Assembly (NCBI RefSeq): GCF_946478835.1
Contig: NZ_CAMLDV010000035.1
Span: 1 to 26,567 of the forward strand
Direction of reading: 5' to 3'
Length of the DNA: 26,567 bases
Origin: an uncultured Bdellovibrio sp.
Lineage (GTDB): Bacteria; Bdellovibrionota; Bdellovibrionia; Bdellovibrionales; Bdellovibrionaceae
Under the pieces are notes generated by a model, which was not told the DNA's origin, did no database searches, and was given only the letters and a program-made list of their open reading frames with translations. Every line of letters starts with the position of its first letter. Positions within the stretch are counted from its first letter, which is position 1. A program made the position numbers and the translations under genes. Of this stretch, positions 7,576-15,884 are shown piece by piece.

Positions 7576-10500
7576 ATGACAAATGCAAACAACACCCGTT
7601 CAAATCCCTACAATCCCGTAAAACCCGATGTCCAACTTGCAAAGCAAGAAGAGACGATTTTAGATTTCTGGGATCAAGAGAAAATTTTTGCGCAGTCTTT
7701 AGATCCAAAAGGCAAAAAGACTTACAGCTTTTATGACGGACCTCCGTTTGCAACAGGTCTTCCTCACTACGGACATTTGCTTGCCGGAGTTTTGAAAGAC
7801 GTTGTTCCTCGTTACTGGACGATGAAGGGCTACACAGTTCCGCGCCGTTTTGGTTGGGACTGCCATGGTCTTCCTGTCGAGTATGAAATCAACAAAACTC
7901 ATAAAATCGAAAGTCGCAAAGACGTTTTCAAAATGGGCGTGGCGAATTACAACGACGCTTGCCGCTCGATTGTGAAACGTTATTCGACAGAGTGGAAAAC
8001 AACTGTTCGCAGAGTCGGCCGTTGGGTTGATATGGAAAATCCATACTTCACGATGGACGTTTCTTTCATGCAGTCTGTGTGGTGGGTGTTCCAAGAGCTT
8101 TTCAAAAAAGGTTTGATCTATGAAGGCTACAAAGTCGTTCCTTACTCTGTAGGGATCTCGACGTCTCTTTCAAACTTTGAAGCCAATCAAAACTACAAAA
8201 TGGTTCAAGACCCTGCGATCACAGTGATGTTTAAGTTGATCAATCAACCAGACACATCTGTTCTTGCATGGACGACGACTCCTTGGACTCTTCCTTCGAA
8301 CTTGGCGTTGGCAGTGGGTCTTGAAATTGATTACGTGAAAGTTCAGGAAAAAGCGACGGGTCGCAAACTTATTCTTGCGCAAGCTTTGCTTCCTTCTGTG
8401 TTCAAAAAACCAGATGAAGAAGTTGAAGTTTTGCAAATGATGAAGGGTCAAGAGCTTGTTGGTCTGACTTACGAACCTCTTTTCCCATACTTCGGTGACC
8501 GTGCCGATAAAGGGGCTTTCCGTATTATCTCTTCTGATCACGTGACGACTGACAGTGGTACAGGTGTCGTTCACATGGCGCCAGCGTTTGGTGAAGAAGA
8601 CTACTATGCGTGTGCGAAAGCTGGCATCCCATTGGTGAATCCTGTGGATGATGACGGTATGTTCACGAGTGAAGTTCCTGATTACGCTGGTAAACGCGTA
8701 AAAGACGCAGATAAAGATATCATCGCAGATCTTAAAAAACGCGGGAATCTTTTCAAACAAGATACAATCCAACATAGTTACCCATTCTGCTATCGTTCAG
8801 ATACTCCGTTGATCTATCGTGCAGTGTCTTCTTGGTTCGTGGCGGTTGAGAAAATTAAAGAACAATTGATCGCGAACAACCAAAACACAACGTGGGTTCC
8901 GGATCATCTTCGTGATGGTCGCTTCGGTAACTGGCTTGAAGGCGCTCGTGATTGGGCGATTTCTCGTAACCGTTTCTGGGGAACTCCGCTGCCTATTTGG
9001 AGAAATCCTGAAGGCGAAGTGATCTGTGTGGGTTCACGCGCGGAGCTTGAAAAACTTTCTGGTCAAAAAATTGATGATCTTCATATTGAGTTTGTAGATA
9101 AAATCACGATTCCTTCTCCGACAGGTAAATCACCACTAAAACGTGTTGATGGCGTTTTGGACTGCTGGTTTGAATCGGGTTCTATGCCTTACGCTCAATG
9201 GGGTTATCCTGAAACTTCTGTTGAAGACTTCAAAAAGGCTTTCCCTGCTGATTTTATCGCGGAAGGTTTGGATCAAACGCGCGGTTGGTTCTACACACTT
9301 TCAATCATTGGAACGGCATTGTTTAATCAAGCGCCGTTTAAGAATGTTGTCGTGAACGGTCTTGTTTTGGCTGAAGATGGTCGCAAGATGTCGAAGAGCT
9401 TGAAAAACTATCCTGACCCAATGGAAGTTTTGAATCAGCATGGTGCCGATGCTTTGCGCCTGTATTTGATTGATTCTCCAGTGGTGAAAGCGCAAGAGCT
9501 TAAGTTCTCTGAAAAAGGTGTTTACGATATCGTTCGTAAAATCTTGCTCAGATGGTGGAACTCTTATTCATTCTTTGCGAACTACGCCAACATCGACGGT
9601 TTTGTTCCGAAAGGTGATGCGAAGAAATCTCCAAATATTTTGGATCAATGGGTTCTTTCTCGTTTGAATGGTTTGATTGCAAACACTCACAAAGAGATGG
9701 ACGCTTATCGTTTGTACAACGTCGTTCCTCACCTGCTTCAATTCATTGAAGACCTGACGAACACGTACATCCGCTTCAACCGTTCATTGTTTTGGCAAGA
9801 TGGCATGCCTGAGACAAAACGTTACGCTTACGAGACTTTGCATGAAGTTCTTGTGACTTTGTCCCGCTTGATGGCTCCGTTTGCTCCGTTCTTGTCTGAA
9901 GTGACTTATAAAAACTTGGCGCAAGTTCTTCCGAATAAGAAGGACTCTGTGCACTTGGAAAGCTTCCCGAAAGAAGATCTTTCTATGCTTCGTCCTGAAT
10001 TGGAAGAAGCCGTAAAAGCAATGGATACTCTTGTGACGTTGGGACGTAATCACCGTGAGAAGATCGCAGTGAAGGCGAAGATCCCTCTGAACGAAATCAA
10101 GATCATCCACAGAAATCCGGAGCTTTTGAAAACGCTTAAGATGTTTGAACATCTTTTCATTGATGAGTTGAATTTCCGTAAAGTGACTTACGATTCTCAT
10201 GAAGACCAATACGTGCAGGTGACTGCGAAAGCAAATTTCCCTGTTTTGGGTAAACGTTTGGGACCTAAGATGAAGGCCGTCGGTGGCGCGATTCAAAAAT
10301 TGGATTTAGCTGCGATCTTGAAACTTGAAAACGGTGAAACAATTCAAGTGGAAGGCGAAGACATCCAATTGACTGACGTGGAAATCCGTCGTGCACCAAA
10401 AGGTGACAACGCGAACTTGTCTGTGCACCAGATCGTTTCTATCGAAGTCGATCCGACAGTGACTCCAGAGCAAGAGCGTGAAGGTTTGGCTCGTGAGATC

Positions 10501-10752
10501 ATGCGTAAGGTTCAAGTGGCTCGTAAGTCTGCTGACTTTAAGTTGGATGACAAGATCACGCTTGAGATCGCTTGTACGGCGGCTTTGCGTGAAGCTCTTG
10601 AAGCTCACAAAGACATGGTTGTTTCTGAAACTTTGACGATGAATTTGAATATCATGGATGTGGCGGCTGATCCAAAAGGCACACACACAGAAGCTTCAGA
10701 TATCGACGGCGAAGTTATTAAAGTCGGTGTAACCGCTCTTCCTCGCGCGTGA
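7576..10752 (+). CDS. ileS: Isoleucyl-tRNA synthetase, type 2 (eukaryote-like)
   Basis: Charges tRNA-Ile with isoleucine in the cytoplasm. The 1058-residue protein shows the class I signatures HYGH (residues 64-67, within FATGLPHYGHLLAG) and KMSKS (604-608), and the CP1 editing domain with TTTPWTLPSN (about 234) and GTGVVHMAPAFGEEDY (about 327). The C-terminal third holds the anticodon-binding helices and a tail without the zinc-finger cysteines typical of type 1 bacterial enzymes. The HYGH form and length match the eukaryote-like type 2 group, known for low sensitivity to mupirocin; resistance here is inference. It heads an operon: the next gene (trmO) starts inside its stop codon. No T-box leader is apparent in the 114 bases upstream of the start. 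Start ATG at 7576 has a GGGGA SD. Confidence 0.97.
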   Translation: MTNANNTRSNPYNPVKPDVQLAKQEETILDFWDQEKIFAQSLDPKGKKTYSFYDGPPFATGLPHYGHLLAGVLKDVVPRYWTMKGYTVPRRFGWDCHGLPVEYEINKTHKIESRKDVFKMGVANYNDACRSIVKRYSTEWKTTVRRVGRWVDMENPYFTMDVSFMQSVWWVFQELFKKGLIYEGYKVVPYSVGISTSLSNFEANQNYKMVQDPAITVMFKLINQPDTSVLAWTTTPWTLPSNLALAVGLEIDYVKVQEKATGRKLILAQALLPSVFKKPDEEVEVLQMMKGQELVGLTYEPLFPYFGDRADKGAFRIISSDHVTTDSGTGVVHMAPAFGEEDYYACAKAGIPLVNPVDDDGMFTSEVPDYAGKRVKDADKDIIADLKKRGNLFKQDTIQHSYPFCYRSDTPLIYRAVSSWFVAVEKIKEQLIANNQNTTWVPDHLRDGRFGNWLEGARDWAISRNRFWGTPLPIWRNPEGEVICVGSRAELEKLSGQKIDDLHIEFVDKITIPSPTGKSPLKRVDGVLDCWFESGSMPYAQWGYPETSVEDFKKAFPADFIAEGLDQTRGWFYTLSIIGTALFNQAPFKNVVVNGLVLAEDGRKMSKSLKNYPDPMEVLNQHGADALRLYLIDSPVVKAQELKFSEKGVYDIVRKILLRWWNSYSFFANYANIDGFVPKGDAKKSPNILDQWVLSRLNGLIANTHKEMDAYRLYNVVPHLLQFIEDLTNTYIRFNRSLFWQDGMPETKRYAYETLHEVLVTLSRLMAPFAPFLSEVTYKNLAQVLPNKKDSVHLESFPKEDLSMLRPELEEAVKAMDTLVTLGRNHREKIAVKAKIPLNEIKIIHRNPELLKTLKMFEHLFIDELNFRKVTYDSHEDQYVQVTAKANFPVLGKRLGPKMKAVGGAIQKLDLAAILKLENGETIQVEGEDIQLTDVEIRRAPKGDNANLSVHQIVSIEVDPTVTPEQEREGLAREIMRKVQVARKSADFKLDDKITLEIACTAALREALEAHKDMVVSETLTMNLNIMDVAADPKGTHTEASDIDGEVIKVGVTALPRA

Positions 10753-11495
10753 AAAAGCTCGGGGAAGAATTCTCATTCTCAGCAATAGGCATCGTCAGGA
10801 CTCCGTTCAAAGACAAGTTCGGAGTTCCTCGCCAGCCCGGCCTTGCGGCTGAAGCCAAAGGGGTTATTAAACTAAACCCCGATCCTGATTTAAAAACCGC
10901 ACTTAAAAGCCTCGAAGAGTTCAGCCACTTGTGGATTGTTTTTGTTTTCCATGAGCACGGCGGAAAAAACTGGAAGCCGAGCATTCGTCCCCCAAGACTG
11001 GGCGGCAATCGCAAGGTGGGAGTTTTGGCTTCGCGCTCTCCTCACCGTCCGAATCCTATTGGGATTTCTGCTGTGTCGATTGAAAAAATCGATCTTGATG
11101 CCGAAGGTGGAGCAGAAATCTATGTCGGCGGCGTTGATTTGATTGATGGCACTCCGATTTTGGATATTAAACCCTATATTCCTTACGCAGATGCGATTCC
11201 TGAAGCGAACGCGGGATGGGCTTCTGGAGATATTCCTCGCTATCCTGTGCAATTTACAGAGGACGCAGAAGCAGAAATTGCAAAACGCGATCCTCGTGGA
11301 GAAAAGAAACTGCGCGCGTTGATTATCGACATTTTAGAACTTGATCCTCGTCCAGCGTATCAAAAACGTCAGTTGCCCGTAGAAGATGAAAAAACTTGGG
11401 GCACAAAGTATGGTTTTGATGTCATCGGTAATGACGTAAAATACGAAATCCGCGAGGGATATTTCTTGGTCTACGCTTTGGGTTATCAAAAGTAA
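10749..11495 (+). CDS. trmO: tRNA (N6-threonylcarbamoyladenosine37-N6)-methyltransferase (TrmO/TsaA family)
   Basis: TrmO adds a methyl group to t6A37 of threonine tRNAs using SAM. The beta-barrel TsaA domain occupies about residues 8-150: FSAIGIVRTPFKDKFGVPRQP at the start, the hallmark SPHRPNPIGIS motif, and DLIDGTPILDIKPYIPYAD. The remaining C-terminal part fits the longer YaeB-like form (family about 230-250 residues; here 248). The start is GTG at 10749, overlapping the ileS stop in GTGA, with no independent SD, so translation is probably coupled to ileS. The pairing of tRNA charging and tRNA modification in one operon makes functional sense. Confidence 0.92.
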   Translation: MKKLGEEFSFSAIGIVRTPFKDKFGVPRQPGLAAEAKGVIKLNPDPDLKTALKSLEEFSHLWIVFVFHEHGGKNWKPSIRPPRLGGNRKVGVLASRSPHRPNPIGISAVSIEKIDLDAEGGAEIYVGGVDLIDGTPILDIKPYIPYADAIPEANAGWASGDIPRYPVQFTEDAEAEIAKRDPRGEKKLRALIIDILELDPRPAYQKRQLPVEDEKTWGTKYGFDVIGNDVKYEIREGYFLVYALGYQK

Positions 11496-11497
11496 TT

Positions 11498-12592
11498 ATG
11501 GAAAAGATCAAAAGTCAGCTATTGAAATTTTATGAAGCCAATGAAACCAAATTGGATATTTTATTCTTTTTGGGCGGCTTCTTTTTTGATGTTTTAACTT
11601 TGTCTGACGTCGATGATATTTTGGGAGTGACCCAACAAGTTGCGTATCTTTTGATCTTGGGTGCGATTCTTTATTTTGATTTCTTGGGTCGCCACGAGGC
11701 TTTTCAAATTCCGAAGCGCTTGGAAAAAATCTGGGAATATCGACAACTGGCTTTGCATTTTCTTTTAGGAAGTCTTCTCAGTCTCTATTCTTTGTTCTTT
11801 CTTAAAAGCGCTTCGCTTTGGTCATCGATTGTCTTTATTGCACTTCTTATGGGCTTGATGGTGGCCAATGAGTTTAAACGCGTGCGCGAAAGCGAAATCA
11901 ACATCAAGATCGGTCTGTATGTCATTTGTGTGTTTTCGTTCTTCTCGATTCTAGTTCCCGTGCTTTTGGGTTTTGTTGGTATTGTTCCTTTTCTGCTTTC
12001 GATTTTGCTCACGGGCTTCACTCTTTACGGAGTGTATGGGCTTCTTAAAAGAAAGATTTTAGACAATAAAGCTTTGCTTCGAGGGCTCGCGGCTCCAGGA
12101 GCCATTGTTCTTGTTTTGTTCTTTGCTTTTTATTTTATCGGTTGGATTCCGCCGGTTCCTCTTTCAATTCAAAACATGGGCATTTACCACATGATTGAAA
12201 AAGCGGATGGAAACTATATTGTCTCTTCAGAAAATTCAGGATGGATGTTCTGGCACACGGGAGATCAGGAATTTCTTGCAGAGCCCGACGACAAAATCTA
12301 TTTCTTTGCACAGATCTTTTCTCCGGCGCGTTTTAGTGATTCGGTGATTTTGCATTGGTACTTTAAAGACCCCAAAATGGGATGGCAGACCACAGATCGA
12401 ATTCCGATGAATATTTCTGGAGGACGTAAGAACGGTTATCGCGGATTTGCGTCGAAACAAAATTATTCTGAAGGCAAATGGCGCATCAGTGTTGAGACGA
12501 CCGATGGCCGCGAAATTGGTCGCATCTATTTCACCGTAACAAAAACGCCCGAGATCAATCCCGAGCGCACATTTTATAAAACGATTTATTAG
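11498..12592 (+). CDS. Multi-pass membrane protein with C-terminal DUF2914 domain
   Basis: About six to eight transmembrane helices fill residues 20-220 (for example 46-63, 83-102, 107-124, 138-182, 198-219), followed by a soluble C-terminal domain. Residues 283-347 match DUF2914: VILHWYFKDPKMGWQTTDRI, then YRGFASKQNYSEGKWRISV and GRIYFTV. The biochemical role of DUF2914 proteins is not known; the domain would lie on one face of the inner membrane, perhaps periplasmic. The gene begins two bases after the trmO stop with a weak SD, so it is the third gene of the ileS operon. It ends one base before the stop of a convergent gene. Why it sits with tRNA genes is unclear. Confidence 0.85.
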   Translation: MEKIKSQLLKFYEANETKLDILFFLGGFFFDVLTLSDVDDILGVTQQVAYLLILGAILYFDFLGRHEAFQIPKRLEKIWEYRQLALHFLLGSLLSLYSLFFLKSASLWSSIVFIALLMGLMVANEFKRVRESEINIKIGLYVICVFSFFSILVPVLLGFVGIVPFLLSILLTGFTLYGVYGLLKRKILDNKALLRGLAAPGAIVLVLFFAFYFIGWIPPVPLSIQNMGIYHMIEKADGNYIVSSENSGWMFWHTGDQEFLAEPDDKIYFFAQIFSPARFSDSVILHWYFKDPKMGWQTTDRIPMNISGGRKNGYRGFASKQNYSEGKWRISVETTDGREIGRIYFTVTKTPEINPERTFYKTIY

Positions 12593-12593
12593 A

Positions 12594-13202
12594 CTATTTT
12601 CTTCCGCACGTAATGTGCGTGAGGCTATAGAGTTCTTCACCGCGAAGATCTTTAAACATCTTCACTTGGATAGTTTTTTCCAAGTGACTTGCTTGAGGAA
12701 CGCCTTTCACATCAAAAGTGAAATAGATGTTGTTCAGATACGTGTTTTCAGCAAAAGAAATTCTTGAGCGCGCTTCTTTAGCAAGATCTACCTTCGCCAT
12801 CTTGAAATCAACAGCAGAAAAATCCTTTGATGAACTCATCTGCATGCAAACTGCATCTGCAACACCCATGGCTACTGAATCAACCGCCTGGCTCCCACCT
12901 ACGCCGAAAAATAAGCGCTGACGAGTGCCGCTTTTAGAATCCGCCATCAAAGATTTTAGATAAGGATTTGTGATCATAGGTCCCTTGATAAGATACTGCT
13001 CCATCTCAGAATTTCGATCACTTGGAATGACGGAAATATCCACCGCTCCTAAAGACAAGGAGTTCACACCCACATCACTTTTAAAAATAACAACGTCCCC
13101 TTTAAACTCGCTTGAAAGGTTCATAGGCAGGGACTGAATGTCTGTCATGGCTTGCGCAGAAAACGAAAGAGCCAACAGGAACCACACCAAAAGGCTTTTC
13201 AT
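12594..13202 (-). CDS. Secreted protein of unknown function
   Basis: Not recognised. The 202-residue product has a Sec signal peptide (MKSLLVWFLLALSFSAQA, cut near residue 18). The mature domain is of mixed alpha/beta character with two cysteines (AVCMQM and THITCGRK), possibly disulfide-bonded. The start at 13202 is chosen over an in-frame TTG at 13214 because GGGAG lies five bases before this ATG. It converges with the ileS operon, its stop one base from that of the DUF2914 gene. Confidence 0.75.
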   Translation of the reverse strand: MKSLLVWFLLALSFSAQAMTDIQSLPMNLSSEFKGDVVIFKSDVGVNSLSLGAVDISVIPSDRNSEMEQYLIKGPMITNPYLKSLMADSKSGTRQRLFFGVGGSQAVDSVAMGVADAVCMQMSSSKDFSAVDFKMAKVDLAKEARSRISFAENTYLNNIYFTFDVKGVPQASHLEKTIQVKMFKDLRGEELYSLTHITCGRK

Positions 13203-13375
13203 AAACACTCCCAAATAAATGAATTCGTTCCATTTATTAGCAATAAGGGCACCATTTTCCCCTCAAATATAGAGAAACTGCTCCCTTAAAACATGTTTAT
13301 GACTTAGGCAGCGCTCTAAATTGTCACCGTTCTCAAGACTAAGGCTGAGTCTTTATACTTATAAACGCGGTTTTA

Positions 13376-13405
13376 TTGACTCCCTTTTTTGATTAAATTC
13401 ACAAT
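13376..13405 (+). promoter_or_regulatory. Putative promoter of the DUF2846 lipoprotein gene
   Basis: TTGACT (13376-13381, 5/6 to the -35 consensus), an 18-base spacer and CACAAT (13400-13405, 4/6 to the -10). The predicted start of transcription is about 18-20 bases before the ATG at 13431, leaving room for the GGGAG SD. Confidence 0.4.
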
Positions 13406-13430
13406 AGCAAATAACCTTTGGGAGCCTACT

Positions 13431-13898
13431 ATGAACAAAATATTTTCACTGACGTTGCTGACATTTTCATTTTTCTTTATTGGTTGTGCATCGATTCCTC
13501 AGGCAGATAAAAAACTTGATGCTGAAGCCAAGTTATTCAAAGCACATCCAGAGAAGTCCATTCTCTATGTCTATCGTAATGAAGCTATGGGCGGCGCCGT
13601 TAAAATGGATGTCGTGGTCGACAATGAACTTCTTGGCGAAACAAGAACAGGCCACTACTTGTGGATCAACATGCAACCCGGCGTTCATGTTATTTCAAGT
13701 CGAGCAGAAAACTCTCACGATATCGAATTAAAAACAGAACCTGGGAAAGTTTATTATGTATGGCAAGAAGCCAAAATGGGCATTATGTATGCGCGTACAA
13801 AGCTTAACGTCGTCGATGAAAAAACAGGACAAACGGGAGTTCGCGAGTGCAACACCGCCAACCCCGCGGCAACGTCAATGCAAGACTTCACTAATTAG
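13431..13898 (+). CDS. DUF2846-type lipoprotein
   Basis: Lipoprotein with signal peptide MNKIFSLTLLTFSFFF and lipobox FIGC (Cys19). The mature domain resembles DUF2846: ILYVYRNEAMGGAVKMDVVVD, LGETRTGHYLWINMQPG, then the PGKVYYVW strand. Such domains form a small beta sandwich of unknown function on envelope lipoproteins. Start at 13431 is set by GGGAG six bases upstream and by the signal peptide; an earlier in-frame ATG at 13389 would add 14 unrelated residues. The stop codon overlaps that of the convergent PLP enzyme (TTAG, 13895-13898). Confidence 0.85.
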   Translation: MNKIFSLTLLTFSFFFIGCASIPQADKKLDAEAKLFKAHPEKSILYVYRNEAMGGAVKMDVVVDNELLGETRTGHYLWINMQPGVHVISSRAENSHDIELKTEPGKVYYVWQEAKMGIMYARTKLNVVDEKTGQTGVRECNTANPAATSMQDFTN

Positions 13899-15163
13899 AT
13901 TTTCTTAAGGGCTTCTTCCAAATCGGCGATAATGTCTTGGGCATTTTCCAAACCGATCGACAAACGAATCGCGCGCGGATCGATACCACTTTCTCCGCGC
14001 TTTTCCGTTGGAATCGCTGAATGAGTCATGAAGCCCGGAACCTCGATCAAAGTTTTTGTCAGGCCTAAGCTCACTGCCAACGTGATTGCGTAAGAATTTT
14101 TTGCGATATCATCGACGAACTTCTGACACTTTTTCATGTCGCCTTTAAGCTGGAAAGAAATCATCGTGCCTGGAGCAAATGTGTTCTCTGGAGACTTCAA
14201 ATATTTTTTCGCAAGCTTAAACTGCGGATGAGTTTTCAAACCTGGATAAGTCACACTTTGAACTTTTGGATGCTTTTCCAGGAATTGAGATACTTTTAAA
14301 GCCGTGCTCTGCTGCTGCTCAAAACGAATGGCTTGAGTTGAAATTCCATACACAAGAATATGCCATGCCGAATACGGATGAATGATCGCACCGAAATCTT
14401 TACGGGCCACACGTAACATGCTTTCGTGTTCTTTCGGAGCAATCACAGCGCCGCCCATTTCCGTTCCAAAGCCTGAAATATTTTTCGTCAAACTTTGAAT
14501 AACAAAATCAATACCCCATTCAATAGGTCTTAACGCCCACGGAGTCGCAAACGTATTATCCACAACAGTGTAGATTTGATTTTCTTTTTTACGTTTCTTA
14601 TTGGCTGCTTTCACAAGGCTTGCGATTTTTTCTAGATCCGCAATTTCCAGAATTGGATTGGAAACAGATTCAAAGTAAACAACGCGAGTGGCAGGATCTG
14701 CGAGTTCTTTTTCTAAAACTTTAAAATCATTTACATCAATCAAAGAATTTTTAATTTGTAAACGAGGAAGCCAATTCGTCAAAAGACTGTAAGTGCATCC
14801 GTACAAAGTTTTGTGAGCCACCACTTTATCGCCCGCTTTTAAGAGCGACATCAAAGTGGAAGCAATCGCGCCCATACCACTTCCGAATGTCACGGCACAC
14901 TCGCCTTTTTCTAAAAGAGCCAACTGGTCTTCCAACATTTTTGTCGTTGGCTCTTCCAAACGATCATAAATCCAAATCGGCGAATCCGTCTTTTGTGCAC
15001 CGAAGGTACTAAAACCTTCCGCTCCGCGCTCCAGCGATCCCAAACGGAATGTTGTGGAAGCAGTCATTGGCGGAATCAAGTGATGAGAGAACTCCCAAGA
15101 TTGCGATAAGAATTCACCGTGAATGGCTTGCGTTCGCGGCGATTTAGATGACTTCTTTTTCAT
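13895..15163 (-). CDS. PLP-dependent trans-sulfuration family enzyme, methionine gamma-lyase-like
   Basis: Cys/Met metabolism PLP enzyme (fold type I), 422 residues. The PLP lysine is Lys227 in SLTKNISG; Asp202 (VDNTFATPW) holds the pyridine nitrogen; SGMGAI (95-100) binds phosphate, with Tyr66 and Arg68 (YDR) reaching from the partner subunit. The LYGCT stretch (Tyr121, Cys123) matches the position of the cysteine typical of methionine gamma-lyases, which turn methionine into methanethiol, 2-oxobutyrate and ammonia. Cystathionine gamma-lyase or O-acetylhomoserine sulfhydrylase are alternatives. Start at 15163 is preferred because GAGGGA lies just upstream; an earlier start at 15202 lacks this. 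Monocistronic by layout. Confidence 0.9.
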   Translation of the reverse strand: MKKKSSKSPRTQAIHGEFLSQSWEFSHHLIPPMTASTTFRLGSLERGAEGFSTFGAQKTDSPIWIYDRLEEPTTKMLEDQLALLEKGECAVTFGSGMGAIASTLMSLLKAGDKVVAHKTLYGCTYSLLTNWLPRLQIKNSLIDVNDFKVLEKELADPATRVVYFESVSNPILEIADLEKIASLVKAANKKRKKENQIYTVVDNTFATPWALRPIEWGIDFVIQSLTKNISGFGTEMGGAVIAPKEHESMLRVARKDFGAIIHPYSAWHILVYGISTQAIRFEQQQSTALKVSQFLEKHPKVQSVTYPGLKTHPQFKLAKKYLKSPENTFAPGTMISFQLKGDMKKCQKFVDDIAKNSYAITLAVSLGLTKTLIEVPGFMTHSAIPTEKRGESGIDPRAIRLSIGLENAQDIIADLEEALKKI

Positions 15164-15267
15164 GGATTCCCTCACTTTTATAATGGAGGAAATAGAGCAC
15201 ACATTCTAAAACTTGGGAAGAAAAGAGCGCCGGAGCCGCACAGCGCTTTCATGCTGCGACGTATCTT

Positions 15268-15840
15268 TTATGTCTTCTTACGAAGAGTGATGAAAAAATA
15301 TTGCGCGCCAGAGGAAGAATAAAGTTCCAACGAACCCGTCCCCTGGATTTTCAATGTAGAACCGGTTTCCACAGAGTTTCCCAGAGCAGAAAATATTCCC
15401 GCGGCGCAAAACAAATAATGAGTCCCGGAATCCAGAAGTAGTTTCGAGGACTTCCCCGCCTCAATTTGGTTTACAGTTAAATTCGCAGAGATCTGATCGC
15501 GACGATAAATCACGCCAAGATCAATCACTTCGCCACTCACCAATCGACAGTCTATGGGAGTTTCTCCGGAAAAACGCAGAGGCTTCATCGGCCCTAACTT
15601 TTCATCATTTAAAAAAAGTCCCTCGCCTTTCCACACCACAAGCAGGCGATCATAACCCGTAAAGTTTGAAAATGGGGAAGAAGTTCCCACCGTCGCCGAA
15701 CTCACGCGCCACAAAAAATCATCACCAGGAAATGCCGAACCTTCCGGAGAAATATCAATCTGGGCGGTTGAGCCCAAACCATTTTTCCACGGCATAATCT
15801 GGTATTCGGAACTTTTGATTAATTTTGTGTCCATATGCAT
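15268..15840 (-). CDS. HutD/Ves family protein
   Basis: HutD/Ves proteins are bicupin-fold proteins of uncertain role; some sit in histidine-use operons. The hallmark is MPWKNGLGSTAQI near the N-terminus, followed by FLWRVSSATVGTSSPFSNFTGYDR and LLVVWKGEGLFL. At about 190 residues the length is right. No hut genes are in the window, so histidine use is not supported. The start is uncertain: TTG at 15852 has GGAAG five bases upstream, ATG at 15840 has little SD, and ATG at 15834 fits the family N-terminus and lies 7 bases after a TATAAG box (leaderless option). It diverges from the cupin-acetyltransferase fusion over fewer than 50 bases. Confidence 0.85.
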   Translation of the reverse strand: MHMDTKLIKSSEYQIMPWKNGLGSTAQIDISPEGSAFPGDDFLWRVSSATVGTSSPFSNFTGYDRLLVVWKGEGLFLNDEKLGPMKPLRFSGETPIDCRLVSGEVIDLGVIYRRDQISANLTVNQIEAGKSSKLLLDSGTHYLFCAAGIFSALGNSVETGSTLKIQGTGSLELYSSSGAQYFFITLRKKT

Positions 15841-15884
15841 TCTTATAGCCAAATGATCTTCCAGTTGAAAGAATTCTTTTCAGT

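Noticed and set aside
8170..8775. Open frame antisense to ileS (and others at 7699-8094, 9784-10296, 10306-10686)
   Set aside because: All within the conserved ileS gene; no independent evidence.
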